A stretch of 64,000 bases of DNA from Arthrobacter sp. 18067 (lineage in GTDB: Bacteria > Actinomycetota > Actinomycetes > Actinomycetales > Micrococcaceae), in NCBI RefSeq assembly GCF_902706295.1, contig NZ_CACSJJ010000005.1:124001-188000 (forward strand), in the 5' to 3' direction. The translations under genes were made by a program, and so were the position numbers. The first letter of the stretch is position 1, and every line of letters starts with the position of its first letter. Below, piece by piece: positions 1-9,111 of this stretch. Below the pieces are notes generated by a model. The model was given only the letters and a program-made list of their open reading frames with translations, was not told the origin of the DNA and ran no database searches.

Positions 1-186
1 GGACTCGACGAACTCGATGTAGGTATCCTCCACGTCAACTCCGAGTCTGCCGGCGCGGATCCGCACGTACCGTTTGGCGGAGTCAAGAAGAGCGGCTATG
101 GGCCAAAAGAGCAAGGCCAATCAGCGCGAGAGTTCTTCACCCATACGACCACTGTCTATCTTCGGGGCGGTCGAAATGGGTCATGA
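1..186 (+). CDS. Aldehyde dehydrogenase, C-terminal end (partial)
   Basis: The window opens inside this gene; 61 codons remain in frame 1 before TGA at 184-186. The surviving part has the conserved end of the NAD(P)-dependent aldehyde dehydrogenase fold: an HVNSESAG stretch, then PFGGVKKSGYG (about residues 24-34 of the fragment) and the terminal REFFTHTTTVYL segment used in subunit contacts. Family members oxidise an aldehyde to the carboxylic acid in the cytosol using a Cys/Glu pair upstream of what is visible, so the substrate cannot be judged. It runs towards the oppositely oriented amidotransferase that ends at 536. Confidence 0.85.
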   Translation, partial: GLDELDVGILHVNSESAGADPHVPFGGVKKSGYGPKEQGQSAREFFTHTTTVYLRGGRNGS

Positions 187-535
187 GACTGAAACGGAGC
201 CTGCACATACAATCCTTTTGCGGGCCGGAACCGTTGGCCCTAGCGCACACTGTTTGGGAGCATCCTCATCGTCGGATCAGCGACATGTTCGCAGGTCACC
301 ACTTCAGCTGCCTGCCTTGCTTTGACGACGCTCCAGGACCTATTCCAGAAGAATTCGCAGCGGTACAAATCCCGACCGCGATTCGGATAGTCTGTGGCCC
401 GGAAGGGAAAGCTCTCCGCAGTTCTGACAGACCTGGCGGTTGCAAAAGGAGCTGGCAAACCTATGCTGCTAAACAAGGAATTTCCGGGCCACGTTGCACA
501 CAAAATGAGGGGGCAACGACGGTTCAGATTCTCCG
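187..535. other. Intergenic, no supported gene
   Basis: This is 349 bases between two convergent genes. Short open frames exist on both strands, but none has a ribosome site or a product I recognise. I saw no strong hairpin followed by a T-run. Confidence 0.5.
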
Positions 536-1294
536 CTATCCCGTTCGTTTCCGTCTGCCAGGAGACTTGTCCATGTGCTGTGTCACCTCCCGAGCGACCA
601 CGCTGGCCCATCGATCGGCGACTGTCGACCAAGTAGTCCGCAACTCGTCTTCGTCCCGTTGCATCGGGTCCACGACCTCGGGTCGGGTTAGCCCGAGCAA
701 CCTGAGAGCATCGCTGTCGGGGCGAGCCCAGTCAGAGGCGGTCTTCGTTGTAGCCTCAAGATGAAACTGAGTGCCCCACGCCACCCGTCCCAAGCGGAAC
801 GCCTGATTCGTACATCGTTCGCTCGTGGCGAGTGCAACGGACCCGGCTGGAAGTTCAATGATCTCCAGAAAGTGCCACTGAAGGGCCTTCGGTTGCGGTG
901 GCAGAGTGCCGAAGAGTGGGTCATCGGCCGCAGCATCGGTCAGCCGTAGTTCGCCGAGGCCAATTTCTGGATAGCGGGCACGGATGACCGAGCCGCCTGC
1001 GGCGACGGCGAGTAGCTGCCCACCAAGACATACACCGAGAAGGGGTACTTCGCGGTCCAGGCAGGCGGAAATAAGCTTCCGAACTCGGGGGAGCCACACT
1101 GCGGTTTCGTCGTCGGTCGGTCCCGGGGTGCCGCCGAGGACGACGACTCCGTCAAATCCGTCTGGCGCGTTCGGGACCTCACGGCCAGTTTCGGGGCCGA
1201 CTATGACCATGCCGATTCCCGCAGCGTGGAGCCGGTCGCCGATTATGCCCACACCAGCATTCGCTTCATGCTCAACTATTAGTACTCGTGCCAT
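536..1294 (-). CDS. Class I glutamine amidotransferase domain protein
   Basis: A 252-residue cytosolic protein with the class I (triad) glutamine amidotransferase fold, which releases ammonia from glutamine or hydrolyses a related gamma-glutamyl bond. The nucleophile elbow is GVCLGGQ with Cys89, and the His/Glu pair lies in the FHLEA motif near residue 176. The N-terminal segment up to VVLGGTPGP matches the oxyanion strand of GuaA-like stand-alone domains. About 70 residues follow the FHLEA motif, longer than in a minimal domain. It is not PdxT, because it lacks the PdxT GGES signature. No partner synthase is adjacent, so the acceptor is unknown; convergence on an aldehyde dehydrogenase hints at amine or polyamine catabolism, which is only inference. 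Confidence 0.8.
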   Translation of the reverse strand: MARVLIVEHEANAGVGIIGDRLHAAGIGMVIVGPETGREVPNAPDGFDGVVVLGGTPGPTDDETAVWLPRVRKLISACLDREVPLLGVCLGGQLLAVAAGGSVIRARYPEIGLGELRLTDAAADDPLFGTLPPQPKALQWHFLEIIELPAGSVALATSERCTNQAFRLGRVAWGTQFHLEATTKTASDWARPDSDALRLLGLTRPEVVDPMQRDEDELRTTWSTVADRWASVVAREVTQHMDKSPGRRKRTG

Positions 1295-1773
1295 TAAGTC
1301 TCTCTATTTTGTACGTTTGGGCAAAGGAAGTGATGTGCGTTTTCCGAGGCAAGTACTGACAATTCACATCACGGTCCATCCTCGCGCTGGGAGTTGTATT
1401 TCGTGCGGAACGAAGTCGTTTCTCATCGTTTCTCAATTGCGATGTGCTGCAGTTCCGGCAGGGCTCGGGTGGCCCCAAACCCAACTCAAACGTGACCGGC
1501 GTCCTTGTGCGCGGGCGGAATTGGGCGGACCACGCTGCTGGCGCCGAGGCGTCATCTCCATCCATCGACCCCGGCTCAAGTTCGTATGGATCCAGGGACC
1601 AGGACGAGTGCCGTGGGTTCGTCGGTTTCGATGCGGACGCCTGCTGACCTCCATATGAGTACTGTCTCGCGTCCGCCATATGCATTTCTTACGAGCCGGA
1701 ACTAGTAGCCATGAGTACCTGGTTTAGACCTTTCACCGGCCAGCAGCAGCCCAACTATTCCAACTAGCCAGGC
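1295..1773. other. Intergenic, no supported gene
   Basis: This is 479 bases between the amidotransferase promoter side and the end of the importer 1 operon. Open frames of 60-137 codons occur on both strands but overlap each other, have no good ribosome site and resemble nothing I know. No transposase remnant was recognised. Confidence 0.5.
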
Positions 1774-2586
1774 TTAGGACCCTCCGGGAAATATGTTTCG
1801 GAGTCGTGTCGGATGCCATCCGGGTCCCGGTACGCAGCTTCGGAGCAACTTGGTGTACTCGGACTGCGGGTTGTCGAGCACCGCGCCTGTCTCTCCGACC
1901 TCGAGCACCCTACCGTGCTGCATGACAACGCAAGTATCAGTCAACTGTCGGATGACCGCTAGGTCATGACTGATGAGGATGTATGCAATGGAGGTCTCAG
2001 ACCGGATTTCCGCGAGCAGGTTGAGTATCTGTGCCTGGATCGAAAGGTCCAGCGCCGAAACCGACTCGTCCAGAATTATGGCACTAGGCTCGACGGCCAG
2101 CGCACGCGCGATCGCCACCCGCTGGCGCTGTCCTCCCGAGAGCCGTCGTGGAAGCGCTCGGCGTTGGCGACTGTCAAAACCTACCATGTCCGCGAGATCG
2201 TTCATTCGGCTGAGCCGGCCCTTCCGGTTCAGCTCAGGCCGGTGAAGTCGCAAAACCTCGTCAAGACATGAATCAACGGTCTGTCGAGGGTCGAGGGTCG
2301 AGTATGGATCCTGAAAAACGATCTGTAACTCGCGGGCCCGACGACGTCGTTCGGCCACTGATGCATGAGGCATGCGGTCTCGACCGCCCACCCGGATGGT
2401 GCCTGCCGTGGGCACCTCCAATCCCACAAGCATCCTGGCAATTGTGGTCTTGCCCGAACCTGACTCGCCCACGATGCCGACGGAGCCGCCCTCAGGGACG
2501 GTAAACGTGACGTCGTCGACAGCTACATGGTTCCCGAAGCGCTTTTGCAGGCCAGAGACCTCCACGATGGAAGCGGATGATGTCAT
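1774..2586 (-). CDS. Oligopeptide ABC importer 1, ATPase (DppF/OppF type)
   Basis: A 270-residue nucleotide-binding subunit of a di/oligopeptide importer that powers transport at the inner face of the membrane. Walker A is GESGSGKT (residues 40-47), the ABC signature is LSGGQ (149-153), and Walker B ends in ILDE (171-174) followed by SVSALD. It is the last gene of the tetR-dppB-dppC-dppD-dppF operon and starts with an ATGA overlap on the preceding ATPase. The C terminus is short and lacks the four-cysteine tail seen in the partner ATPase, as is common for the F subunit. The substrate class follows from the two-ATPase arrangement; the exact peptide cannot be told. Confidence 0.9.
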   Translation of the reverse strand: MTSSASIVEVSGLQKRFGNHVAVDDVTFTVPEGGSVGIVGESGSGKTTIARMLVGLEVPTAGTIRVGGRDRMPHASVAERRRRARELQIVFQDPYSTLDPRQTVDSCLDEVLRLHRPELNRKGRLSRMNDLADMVGFDSRQRRALPRRLSGGQRQRVAIARALAVEPSAIILDESVSALDLSIQAQILNLLAEIRSETSIAYILISHDLAVIRQLTDTCVVMQHGRVLEVGETGAVLDNPQSEYTKLLRSCVPGPGWHPTRLRNIFPGGS

Positions 2587-3572
2587 AGAACTGCACCTTC
2601 TGTCGCGTTTAGTATGAGGTCATCTGCCCGGAAGCAGCGCACGGCTCCTCCGGGTTCGTGTTTGAGGGTCGGCTCGCTTGCTATGCACTCTTCGGAGGCG
2701 AAGCGACACCGGTCGGAGAATGCACAGCCGTTTTGAACCTCGAACGCGGCGCGTGGCCGCCCCGGGATGGCGTTCAGGCGCTGGACACGGCGTGAGACGT
2801 TGGGTTTGGCCCCCAGAAGCCCCGCAGAGTAGGGGTGGCGAGGATGTTCGACAAGGTCCGTGCTCCCCTGAACTTCGACGATCTGTCCTGCATACATGAC
2901 GGCGGTTCGATCGCAGATCGCCGCGGCCAGCTCGAGATCGTGAGTGATAAACATCAGAGCCATTCCTCGGCTCTTGCAAAGATCATCGATGATAGCCATC
3001 ACATCAGATTGGGTCGACACGTCGAGTGCCGTTGAGGGTTCATCGGCGAGCAACAGCCGAGGTTCGCTAGCAAGCGCCGCGGCGATCATGACGCGCTGTA
3101 GCAGCCCCCCGGAAAGTTCATGCGGGTATTGCCGCAGGCGTCGGGTCCCATCGGGGATGCCAACTTCGTCCAGCAATTCGATGACCTTGTGTTCGGCCGC
3201 CTTCTTTGAGGATCCACGTGTGTTCACGAGACCCTCAACCAGGAAATCACCGATTGTTCTGACGGGATTGAGGTGCACGCGAGGATCTTGGAATATCATC
3301 GCCATCTCTGCTGCTTGAAACCGGCGGAGGGCAGCGTCCTTCAGATCGAGAACCTGCCTGCCATCAAAGAGGATCGATCCGCTGACAACCGCCCGTCTGG
3401 GAAGCAGCCGGGCGATTGCTCGCGCGGTCATTGACTTGCCGGACCCGGACTCGCCAACGATCGCTACGGATTCGCCGGCCTCAAGCTCCAGATCGATACC
3501 ACGCAGAACAACACGGCGTTCCTTATCAACGGGAAGGCTTACTTTAAGGTCCTTAATCGAGAGCAAGCTCAT
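2583..3572 (-). CDS. Oligopeptide ABC importer 1, ATPase (DppD/OppD type)
   Basis: A 329-residue ATPase partner of the preceding subunit. Walker A is GESGSGKS (40-47), the signature reads LSGGLLQRV (Q replaced by LQ in this D-type subunit), and Walker B is LLLADEP. The C-terminal oligopeptide-transporter extension holds four cysteines (GCAF, DRCRF, EECIA, RCF), the arrangement that binds an Fe-S cluster or zinc in studied DppD proteins. It overlaps the neighbouring genes at both ends by four bases (ATGA), so translation is coupled. Confidence 0.9.
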   Translation of the reverse strand: MSLLSIKDLKVSLPVDKERRVVLRGIDLELEAGESVAIVGESGSGKSMTARAIARLLPRRAVVSGSILFDGRQVLDLKDAALRRFQAAEMAMIFQDPRVHLNPVRTIGDFLVEGLVNTRGSSKKAAEHKVIELLDEVGIPDGTRRLRQYPHELSGGLLQRVMIAAALASEPRLLLADEPSTALDVSTQSDVMAIIDDLCKSRGMALMFITHDLELAAAICDRTAVMYAGQIVEVQGSTDLVEHPRHPYSAGLLGAKPNVSRRVQRLNAIPGRPRAAFEVQNGCAFSDRCRFASEECIASEPTLKHEPGGAVRCFRADDLILNATEGAVL

Positions 3573-4438
3573 GCTGCGATCGCCTCCCCTCGTCGGCTGA
3601 TTCGTTCTCCGAGAAGGCTGAATGAACAGATCGCGATGATCAAGCAGAGTCCAGCGGACACGGCTTCCATCGGGTAGCCCTGAAGGACTCCGGTTTGACC
3701 GTTCGCTAACATGATCCCCCAGTCGGCGGCTGGCGGCTGGATTCCCAAGCCGAGATAGGACAGCCCGGCGATGTCGACCGTCGCCCAGGCCACTGTTAGT
3801 ACGGCCTGGCCCAGCACAATCGGCATGATGTTAGGTATGACGTGTCGTACGCAGATTGTGAGAGCCGAGAAACCCTGGACGCGAGCAGCCGCAACATAGT
3901 CCTTGCTGATCTCGGTGATGGCTGCAGAACGCACGATCCGCGCCATGTATGGGGTATAGGCAATCGAGAGGGCGATAACAGTCGACTGAATGCCGGGGCC
4001 GACGATGGCCACGACCATTACGGCAAGCAGAAGGCCAGGGAAAGCCAAGGAAGAGTCAAGAATTCCAGCGAGGGTGGCATCGATCCACCCTTTACGCCAG
4101 GCTCCAACGATAGCCAGAGTCATTCCGGCGGTGCTCGCAGCAGCGACGATGATCAGCGGCCCGAGGAAGCTGGACCGCGCTCCGTGGAGAAGTCGGGAGA
4201 AGATGTCGCGGCCTTGTTGGTCGTATCCGATCGGGTGTTCGGTGTCGGATCCGCCGTATGACAGGGATAGGTTAACTGCGTTCGGGTCGTGGGGGGCAAT
4301 CAGTGGACCAAATGCCGCTAGACAAGCGAAGAGGATAACTAGCAGGACTGCGACGTGTCCGACCACATCCAGGCCTGGGATGGGACGGATGGTCCGTAAC
4401 ACGCGAGCTGGCGCGATTGGTGTATTCAGGGCGGTCAT
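3569..4438 (-). CDS. Oligopeptide ABC importer 1, permease (DppC type)
   Basis: An inner-membrane permease of 289 residues with several hydrophobic helices. The EAA-type cytoplasmic loop (DYVAAARVQGFS...RHVIPNIMPI) docks with the ATPases. The N-terminal DPNAVNL and HPIGYDQQGRDIFSRL segment is the DppC hallmark. I chose the ATG at 4438 because GGAG lies six bases upstream and it forms an ATGA overlap with the end of the dppB gene; an in-frame ATG four codons earlier (4450) is possible. Confidence 0.9.
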   Translation of the reverse strand: MTALNTPIAPARVLRTIRPIPGLDVVGHVAVLLVILFACLAAFGPLIAPHDPNAVNLSLSYGGSDTEHPIGYDQQGRDIFSRLLHGARSSFLGPLIIVAAASTAGMTLAIVGAWRKGWIDATLAGILDSSLAFPGLLLAVMVVAIVGPGIQSTVIALSIAYTPYMARIVRSAAITEISKDYVAAARVQGFSALTICVRHVIPNIMPIVLGQAVLTVAWATVDIAGLSYLGLGIQPPAADWGIMLANGQTGVLQGYPMEAVSAGLCLIIAICSFSLLGERISRRGEAIAA

Positions 4439-5388
4439 TTTCTGCTCCATGAAGTTTGGACTCGGGGATCGAGAGCGGCGTACAGCAAATCGACGACTAC
4501 GTTGGTCACGGCAAACACGGTGACCAACAGGAGCGCAACAGCCTGCGCGACGGGGAAGTCGCGGCCTGTAACCGACGTGATGAGGAGGCTGCCGAGCCCG
4601 TTCAGTTGGAAGGCGCTCTCAACAATGGCTGTGCCGGCGACTAGCCCAGCAAACGACAGTCCAATGACGGTGCTTATCGGGATCGCGGCATTGCGGAAGA
4701 CATGCCGGCGGACAATGTGCTGAGGTGTCAGCCCGCGAGATCTGGCGGTCTCGACGTGTTCACGTTCATGCTCCTCGCGCATTGAGGCTCGCGCTGTCTC
4801 CCCGATGACGGGCCACCACGCGATGGTGAGGGCGACGGCGGGCAGGACGAGGTGGTGGATGCGATCGCCAATGTCTGTGCCTGGGCCAAAGACCGGAAAC
4901 CACCCGAGCCCTACAGCGAAGACCGAGATAAGAAAGATGGAAGAGACGAACGCTGGTGTTGCAAGGGAGACTGTCATTGCCGCCATGATGCCGTCGTCAA
5001 TGGGACCACGACGGAATGCCGCGATTCCTCCAAAGAGGACACCGACGACAACAACGAGAATGAGAGTCATGATGACCAGCAAGATCGTGGTCGGCAAATT
5101 CGCAAATATCAGGTCGAGAACCGGTCTACGGCGGGCTATCGACTCGCCGAAATTGCCCTGGAAGGCGTCAGTAATCCATTGCAAGTAGCGATGAAGGAAA
5201 GGGTCGTCCAGGTGGTATTGCGCCGCTAGCGCTGCCCGGAGTTCAGGAGAGGACGGTCGTCCTGCCGTAAGGAAGCTGATTGGATCGCCAGGTGCGAGGT
5301 AGAGACTTGCGAAGATGACGAAGCTGGCTCCCGCGACCGTCAGGACACAGATGATTATGCGTCTTGCAAGGAATCGGCCCATTGTCAT
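4435..5388 (-). CDS. Oligopeptide ABC importer 1, permease (DppB type)
   Basis: An inner-membrane permease of 317 residues with the DppB pattern. A first helix follows MGRFLARR, and a PGDPISFLTAG loop precedes the periplasmic segment. The ATPase-docking loop is ETARSRGLTPQHIVRRHVFRN, and the C terminus ends LLYAALDPRVQ. It begins four bases inside the end of the tetR gene (ATGA), so the whole importer is read from the regulator's promoter. Confidence 0.9.
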   Translation of the reverse strand: MTMGRFLARRIIICVLTVAGASFVIFASLYLAPGDPISFLTAGRPSSPELRAALAAQYHLDDPFLHRYLQWITDAFQGNFGESIARRRPVLDLIFANLPTTILLVIMTLILVVVVGVLFGGIAAFRRGPIDDGIMAAMTVSLATPAFVSSIFLISVFAVGLGWFPVFGPGTDIGDRIHHLVLPAVALTIAWWPVIGETARASMREEHEREHVETARSRGLTPQHIVRRHVFRNAAIPISTVIGLSFAGLVAGTAIVESAFQLNGLGSLLITSVTGRDFPVAQAVALLLVTVFAVTNVVVDLLYAALDPRVQTSWSRK

Positions 5389-6005
5389 CGCCTCGCCTGG
5401 TTTGCAGCGTCGGATGACACGAATGACCTGAACAGGTGGGCAAGGCCGGCGCGGGAGGCTGACTCCACGTTCTCGGGTTTCGGTGTGATCACAGCGTAAA
5501 GGAACAGCCCGTCTAAGGTAGCCGAGAGGAATTCCACGAGCTCAGGTTCAGGCTCCCGGCCGAGAGCAGTCAGCAGCGCAGCGTAGGCGCCCTCCTGTGC
5601 CGATTCCCACCGCGCGAATGCCACCCGATCAATAGACAGACGGGGAATCTCAAGAGTCAGGGCAAGGCCCGCCAGAGCCCGATCGCGACGTACGTGCGAT
5701 CGCTCCGCGACTTCCTTCACAAGAATCTCGGTGAGCATATCGATGTCACCCGAAGCCTCGTTGATACGGGTTTGGAGTTGCCCCATCTGTTTAGCTTCAT
5801 CGGCAGCCAGGGCGTCCAATGTTGCGGAGATCAGGGAGTCGGTCGAACTGAAGTAGTAAGTAATTAGCCCTACGGACGCTTCCGCTTCCGCGGCCACGCG
5901 TCGATGGGTGACGGCGCGCACGCCCTCAAGGGCGATTACTCGGAGAGTCGCGTCCAAGATGTTGGAGCGCCGAAGCTCTCCGCGCGACATTGCATTAGAA
6001 ACCAT
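5385..6005 (-). CDS. TetR-family transcriptional regulator of importer 1
   Basis: A 206-residue TetR-type repressor. The N-terminal helix-turn-helix spans about residues 18-55 (ILDATLRVIALEGV then VTHRRVAAEAEASVGLITYYF), followed by a helical ligand-binding domain. I chose the ATG at 6005 because a promoter (TTGAAC, 16 bases, TATCTT) places the probable transcript start on that codon, giving a leaderless mRNA. GTG at 6020 and ATG at 5990 are alternatives. It is the first gene of the importer operon, with the binding protein divergent, and a 20-base palindrome lies on its promoter. Probable role: autorepressor sensing the imported compound or a metabolite of it. Confidence 0.85.
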   Translation of the reverse strand: MVSNAMSRGELRRSNILDATLRVIALEGVRAVTHRRVAAEAEASVGLITYYFSSTDSLISATLDALAADEAKQMGQLQTRINEASGDIDMLTEILVKEVAERSHVRRDRALAGLALTLEIPRLSIDRVAFARWESAQEGAYAALLTALGREPEPELVEFLSATLDGLFLYAVITPKPENVESASRAGLAHLFRSFVSSDAANQARR

Positions 6006-6011
6006 GAAGTC

Positions 6012-6041
6012 AAGATACACGAGTTGAGCTTGTGTTCAACT
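6012..6041 (-). promoter_or_regulatory. Leaderless tetR promoter with overlapping operator palindrome
   Basis: On the minus strand, -35 TTGAAC (6034-6039) and -10 TATCTT (6012-6017) are 16 bases apart, and the tetR ATG follows six bases after the -10. The perfect palindrome AGTTGA-8-TCAACT (6022-6041) covers the -35 and spacer, a good place for TetR autorepression. The same site lies about 70 bases upstream of the divergent binding-protein gene and could control both. Confidence 0.6.
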
Positions 6042-6109
6042 TAAACCTGTGCAATCGTTCAATTTGTCGCCGATGACGTCGACACTCCACACCTCATGAA
6101 GGGTGCGCA

Positions 6110-7771
6110 ATGACAACCACCATCTGGCGGAAGCCAGCCGTCACCGCGGCGGCACTCATCGCCGCCGTAACGTTTCTTACCGGCTGTGTCGGGAAACCGC
6201 ACGACTCGGTCAACGTCCCGGATGACCAGAGCTGGGCAACCTCAGCACCGGCCGCAACCAAGGATGTCGACAGCATCAAATGGAACCTGGTCGGCGGTGA
6301 ACCGGCGACTCTCGACCCGGTGAAGGTATTCGCAGGGTCCGATTTGCAGGTTGCAGCCAACTTGTGCGAAACCCTGCTCACCATGACCGACACCGGAGGC
6401 GTCAAGCCCGGACTCGCCGATTCGATCGTCCAGCCATCACAAACCGAGTACATCGTTCACCTGCGCGACGGAGTCAAGTTCAGTGACGGCAGCGCGGTAA
6501 CGAGCAGCGATGTGGTCTTCAGCCTCAACCGAATCTTGGATTCCAAATCCGGGTCCTACTGGGGCGCTTTCGGAGAGAATGTCGCGTCGGTCACAGCAAC
6601 CGACGAACACACAGTGACGATCCAGATGTCAAAGCCCGACGCCATCTTCTACCGCATGCTCACGACACCTCTCGGGCAGGTCATCAAGAAGGCCTACGTT
6701 GAAAAGGTCGGCGACGCCTACGGCAGCCCAACGGGAGGTGTGATGTGCACCGGACCTTACACTCTGGAGAAATGGAATCCAGGCGACACCATCGTTCTGA
6801 AGGCGAATGAGAGTTGGTGGAATATTCACGAACAGCCGTTGCGGACCAAATCGGCGACGTTCACGTTCCTCACTAACAATTCGACAATCACCTCAGCGCT
6901 GCTGAACGGGGACCTCGACGGGAACATGGACATCGCCAGCACCAGCCTTATGCAGCTTCAGAACGCAAACAACGGGAAACTATATGCGGGACCCTCGACC
7001 CGGCAGTTCGTTCTCATCCCTACTCAACTCGGGGTTGACAGCAAGAGTCCATTGGCCGACCCGAAGATCCGTCACGCTCTCGCCAAGTCCATCGACTACA
7101 AAGGCTTACTCTCTACGGTTTGGGCTGGACTGAGCAAGCCGCTGCGCACGATTGTCCCTCCGGGAGGCTGGGGTTCCGGCGCCGACATCTACAAGCCCGC
7201 ATATGAAAAGTTCACGGACCCGGTACGCGATATCGAGGGTGCTAAGGCGCTCCTCATGGAAGCTGGAAACCCGCGCCCCAAGATCGTGCTGGCAGTCCCC
7301 GGAGACTTCCAGCAGTACAAGACGGTCGGTGAAAGCATCCAGAGCAACGCCAAAGAGGCTGGCTTCGACGTCGAGCTACGTGCACTTCCGTCCGCCGAGG
7401 CCAGCGCCCTATTCACCCAGGAGGACGCCCGTAACAAGGTCGATGCTTTCCTATCGGACTACTACGCCGATATCGCAGACCCGACCGAGCTCTACATGCA
7501 GATCGGTATCCCCGGTGGAGCAGCGAATTTCAACAATTACAACAACCCCGTGGTGGCGGGCCTGCTCGAAGAGGCCCGGAGCACCGCCGATGACACCAAA
7601 CGTGCAGAACTGACAGTGAAGGCCCAGTCAGTTATGACCGAGGAACTCGTTTGGTTCCCCATCGCGTATCCGCTGCAAAGCGTGTTCCTGAACAACCGCC
7701 TCGGCGGGTCCACGGCGGCGTTCCCCTCCGTGCTCTACACGCCATGGCTAGCAGCCATTGGCGGGGTCTGA
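6110..7771 (+). CDS. Oligopeptide ABC importer 1, substrate-binding lipoprotein
   Basis: A family 5 extracellular solute-binding protein of 553 residues. A lipoprotein signal ends in the lipobox LTGC with Cys26 as the lipidated residue. The mature part has the usual landmarks (TLDPVKVF, FSDGSAVTSSDVVFSLNR, SDPKIRHALAKSIDYKGL type). It captures peptides outside the membrane and hands them to the importer 1 permeases encoded divergently. The start ATG has GAAGGG about six bases upstream. The carboxypeptidase gene 19 bases downstream is probably co-transcribed. Confidence 0.92.
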   Translation: MTTTIWRKPAVTAAALIAAVTFLTGCVGKPHDSVNVPDDQSWATSAPAATKDVDSIKWNLVGGEPATLDPVKVFAGSDLQVAANLCETLLTMTDTGGVKPGLADSIVQPSQTEYIVHLRDGVKFSDGSAVTSSDVVFSLNRILDSKSGSYWGAFGENVASVTATDEHTVTIQMSKPDAIFYRMLTTPLGQVIKKAYVEKVGDAYGSPTGGVMCTGPYTLEKWNPGDTIVLKANESWWNIHEQPLRTKSATFTFLTNNSTITSALLNGDLDGNMDIASTSLMQLQNANNGKLYAGPSTRQFVLIPTQLGVDSKSPLADPKIRHALAKSIDYKGLLSTVWAGLSKPLRTIVPPGGWGSGADIYKPAYEKFTDPVRDIEGAKALLMEAGNPRPKIVLAVPGDFQQYKTVGESIQSNAKEAGFDVELRALPSAEASALFTQEDARNKVDAFLSDYYADIADPTELYMQIGIPGGAANFNNYNNPVVAGLLEEARSTADDTKRAELTVKAQSVMTEELVWFPIAYPLQSVFLNNRLGGSTAAFPSVLYTPWLAAIGGV

Positions 7772-7790
7772 CTGAAAGGACACAATCACG

Positions 7791-9065
7791 ATGGACTTGG
7801 CGAACGCGCTTTGCTCCCTCGCGTCGGAACCTAGGTTTCCGACAATTCGAGAAATTGACGCTCGCGTCGGTGCGTTGGCTCGCGCCTTCCCTTCCCGGGT
7901 GCAAGCCGAAACTATCGGCCTATCCCGCGAGGGCCGGCCGCTCCACCAACTGACAGTCGGGTCAGGCGCACGTCACGCCGTAGTCATAGGAATGCCACAC
8001 CCAAACGAACCGTCGGGAGCGCTTGGTGCGCTGGGTCTGGCCGAATTGCTGAGTCGAGACGACGCCCTCCGCGAAGGTCTGGGCCTGACGTGGCACATCT
8101 TGCCCTGCGCCGACCCCGATGGCGGCGTTCTGAATGAATCCTGGTTCGCGGGGCCGTTCAGTCGGCAGTCGTACGCTGGCGGAATATACCGCCCTCCACG
8201 GAATGTGGACTTCGAGTGGACTTTCCACCGGAGTGACCTGGCTGAACCCGGGCTGCCGCCTATACCGGAGACTCGGGCGGTGATGGGACTGCTTGATGAT
8301 GTGCGTCCTGAGTTGCTGGTCTCGATGCACAACACTGAGGCAGGCGGCCTATACGCCAACGTCACCGAGGCCTATCCGTCAATCGTAAGTGGGTTCCGGG
8401 AGACCAGTCGCCTCACCGGTCTCCCCGTCGACCAAGGATTCCCGGAAGCCCCTGCGGATATTCTTGCGCCCGGGATCTTCCACGAGAAGCCTTTGCTCGA
8501 GGGCGGGGTGATGATCAGCAGCACTGACTACGCCGCGAAATATGGCACCTTCGGGGTGGTGGTGGAAGCACCGCTTTGGAACGTCCCCTCAGTAGCTGAC
8601 ACCTGCTTGACACAGACCACGGCGGCACAGCTGTATGGCTCTATCGAGAAGGAACGCAACGAGGTCCGTGGTGAGTACTTCGGCTGGCTAGAACGCCTCG
8701 ACCGGCACACGCACCTGGATACTGCGCGCTGGCGCGCCGTCCATGCCGGTTCCGAGCATGTCGCCCAAGTTTGGCATCCCCCGGTCGATGCCGGCCAGCG
8801 TCTCACGGTCGCTGAAGTGTCAACGGTCAAGCGGTTCCGCGATCTGGAACGCCTGCGTCTTGCCGGCCATATTGTCGCCGCAATCGCCGACTCCCCAGAA
8901 TGCGACAATGAATCCGGACAAGCTGTGCAGCGCGCGGCTACGGTCGCTATAGAACGATGGGTGGGAACCGCAATAACCGGTGTGTTCTGCGGTTTGGAAG
9001 CAAGCGTCGCAGCACACGTGGGAATCGCCCTTGCCAGCGCAAAAGCCCTCGCCGGTCGAAGCTGA
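7791..9065 (+). CDS. M14-family zinc carboxypeptidase/deacylase-like protein
   Basis: A 424-residue metallohydrolase with the M14 zinc-site layout: HxxE at His70/Glu73 (MPHPNEPSG), the third ligand at His180 (VSMHNTEAGG) and a candidate catalytic Glu259 (VVVEAPLW). There is no signal peptide, so it should act in the cytosol, probably on peptides or N-acyl amino acids delivered by importer 1; its position directly behind the binding-protein gene supports this. The roughly 120 residues after the catalytic Glu are helical and unassigned. The family also includes succinylglutamate desuccinylase-like deacylases, so peptidase and aminoacylase are both possible. Confidence 0.82.
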   Translation: MDLANALCSLASEPRFPTIREIDARVGALARAFPSRVQAETIGLSREGRPLHQLTVGSGARHAVVIGMPHPNEPSGALGALGLAELLSRDDALREGLGLTWHILPCADPDGGVLNESWFAGPFSRQSYAGGIYRPPRNVDFEWTFHRSDLAEPGLPPIPETRAVMGLLDDVRPELLVSMHNTEAGGLYANVTEAYPSIVSGFRETSRLTGLPVDQGFPEAPADILAPGIFHEKPLLEGGVMISSTDYAAKYGTFGVVVEAPLWNVPSVADTCLTQTTAAQLYGSIEKERNEVRGEYFGWLERLDRHTHLDTARWRAVHAGSEHVAQVWHPPVDAGQRLTVAEVSTVKRFRDLERLRLAGHIVAAIADSPECDNESGQAVQRAATVAIERWVGTAITGVFCGLEASVAAHVGIALASAKALAGRS

Positions 9066-9066
9066 C

Positions 9067-9111
9067 GCCGGTACCCGGCCACGGTGTTGTTGACCGAGGC
9101 CGGGTACCGGC
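9067..9111 (+). terminator. Hairpin terminator after the M14 gene
   Basis: A perfect 14-base inverted repeat (GCCGGTACCCGGCC at 9067-9080, its complement at 9098-9111) with a 17-base loop begins two bases after the M14 stop codon. No long T-run follows, so it may act as a GC-rich intrinsic terminator of the kind common in high-GC actinobacteria. Confidence 0.65.

Noticed and set aside
536..1294. Glutamine amidotransferase as PdxT partner of the PdxS copies
   Set aside because: It lacks the PdxT GGES signature, is longer than PdxT (about 190-200 residues) and is far from both copies on the other strand.
1272..1685. 137-codon minus-strand frame upstream of the amidotransferase
   Set aside because: It lies mostly in a gap, but overlaps the amidotransferase start, has no ribosome site and no known similarity.
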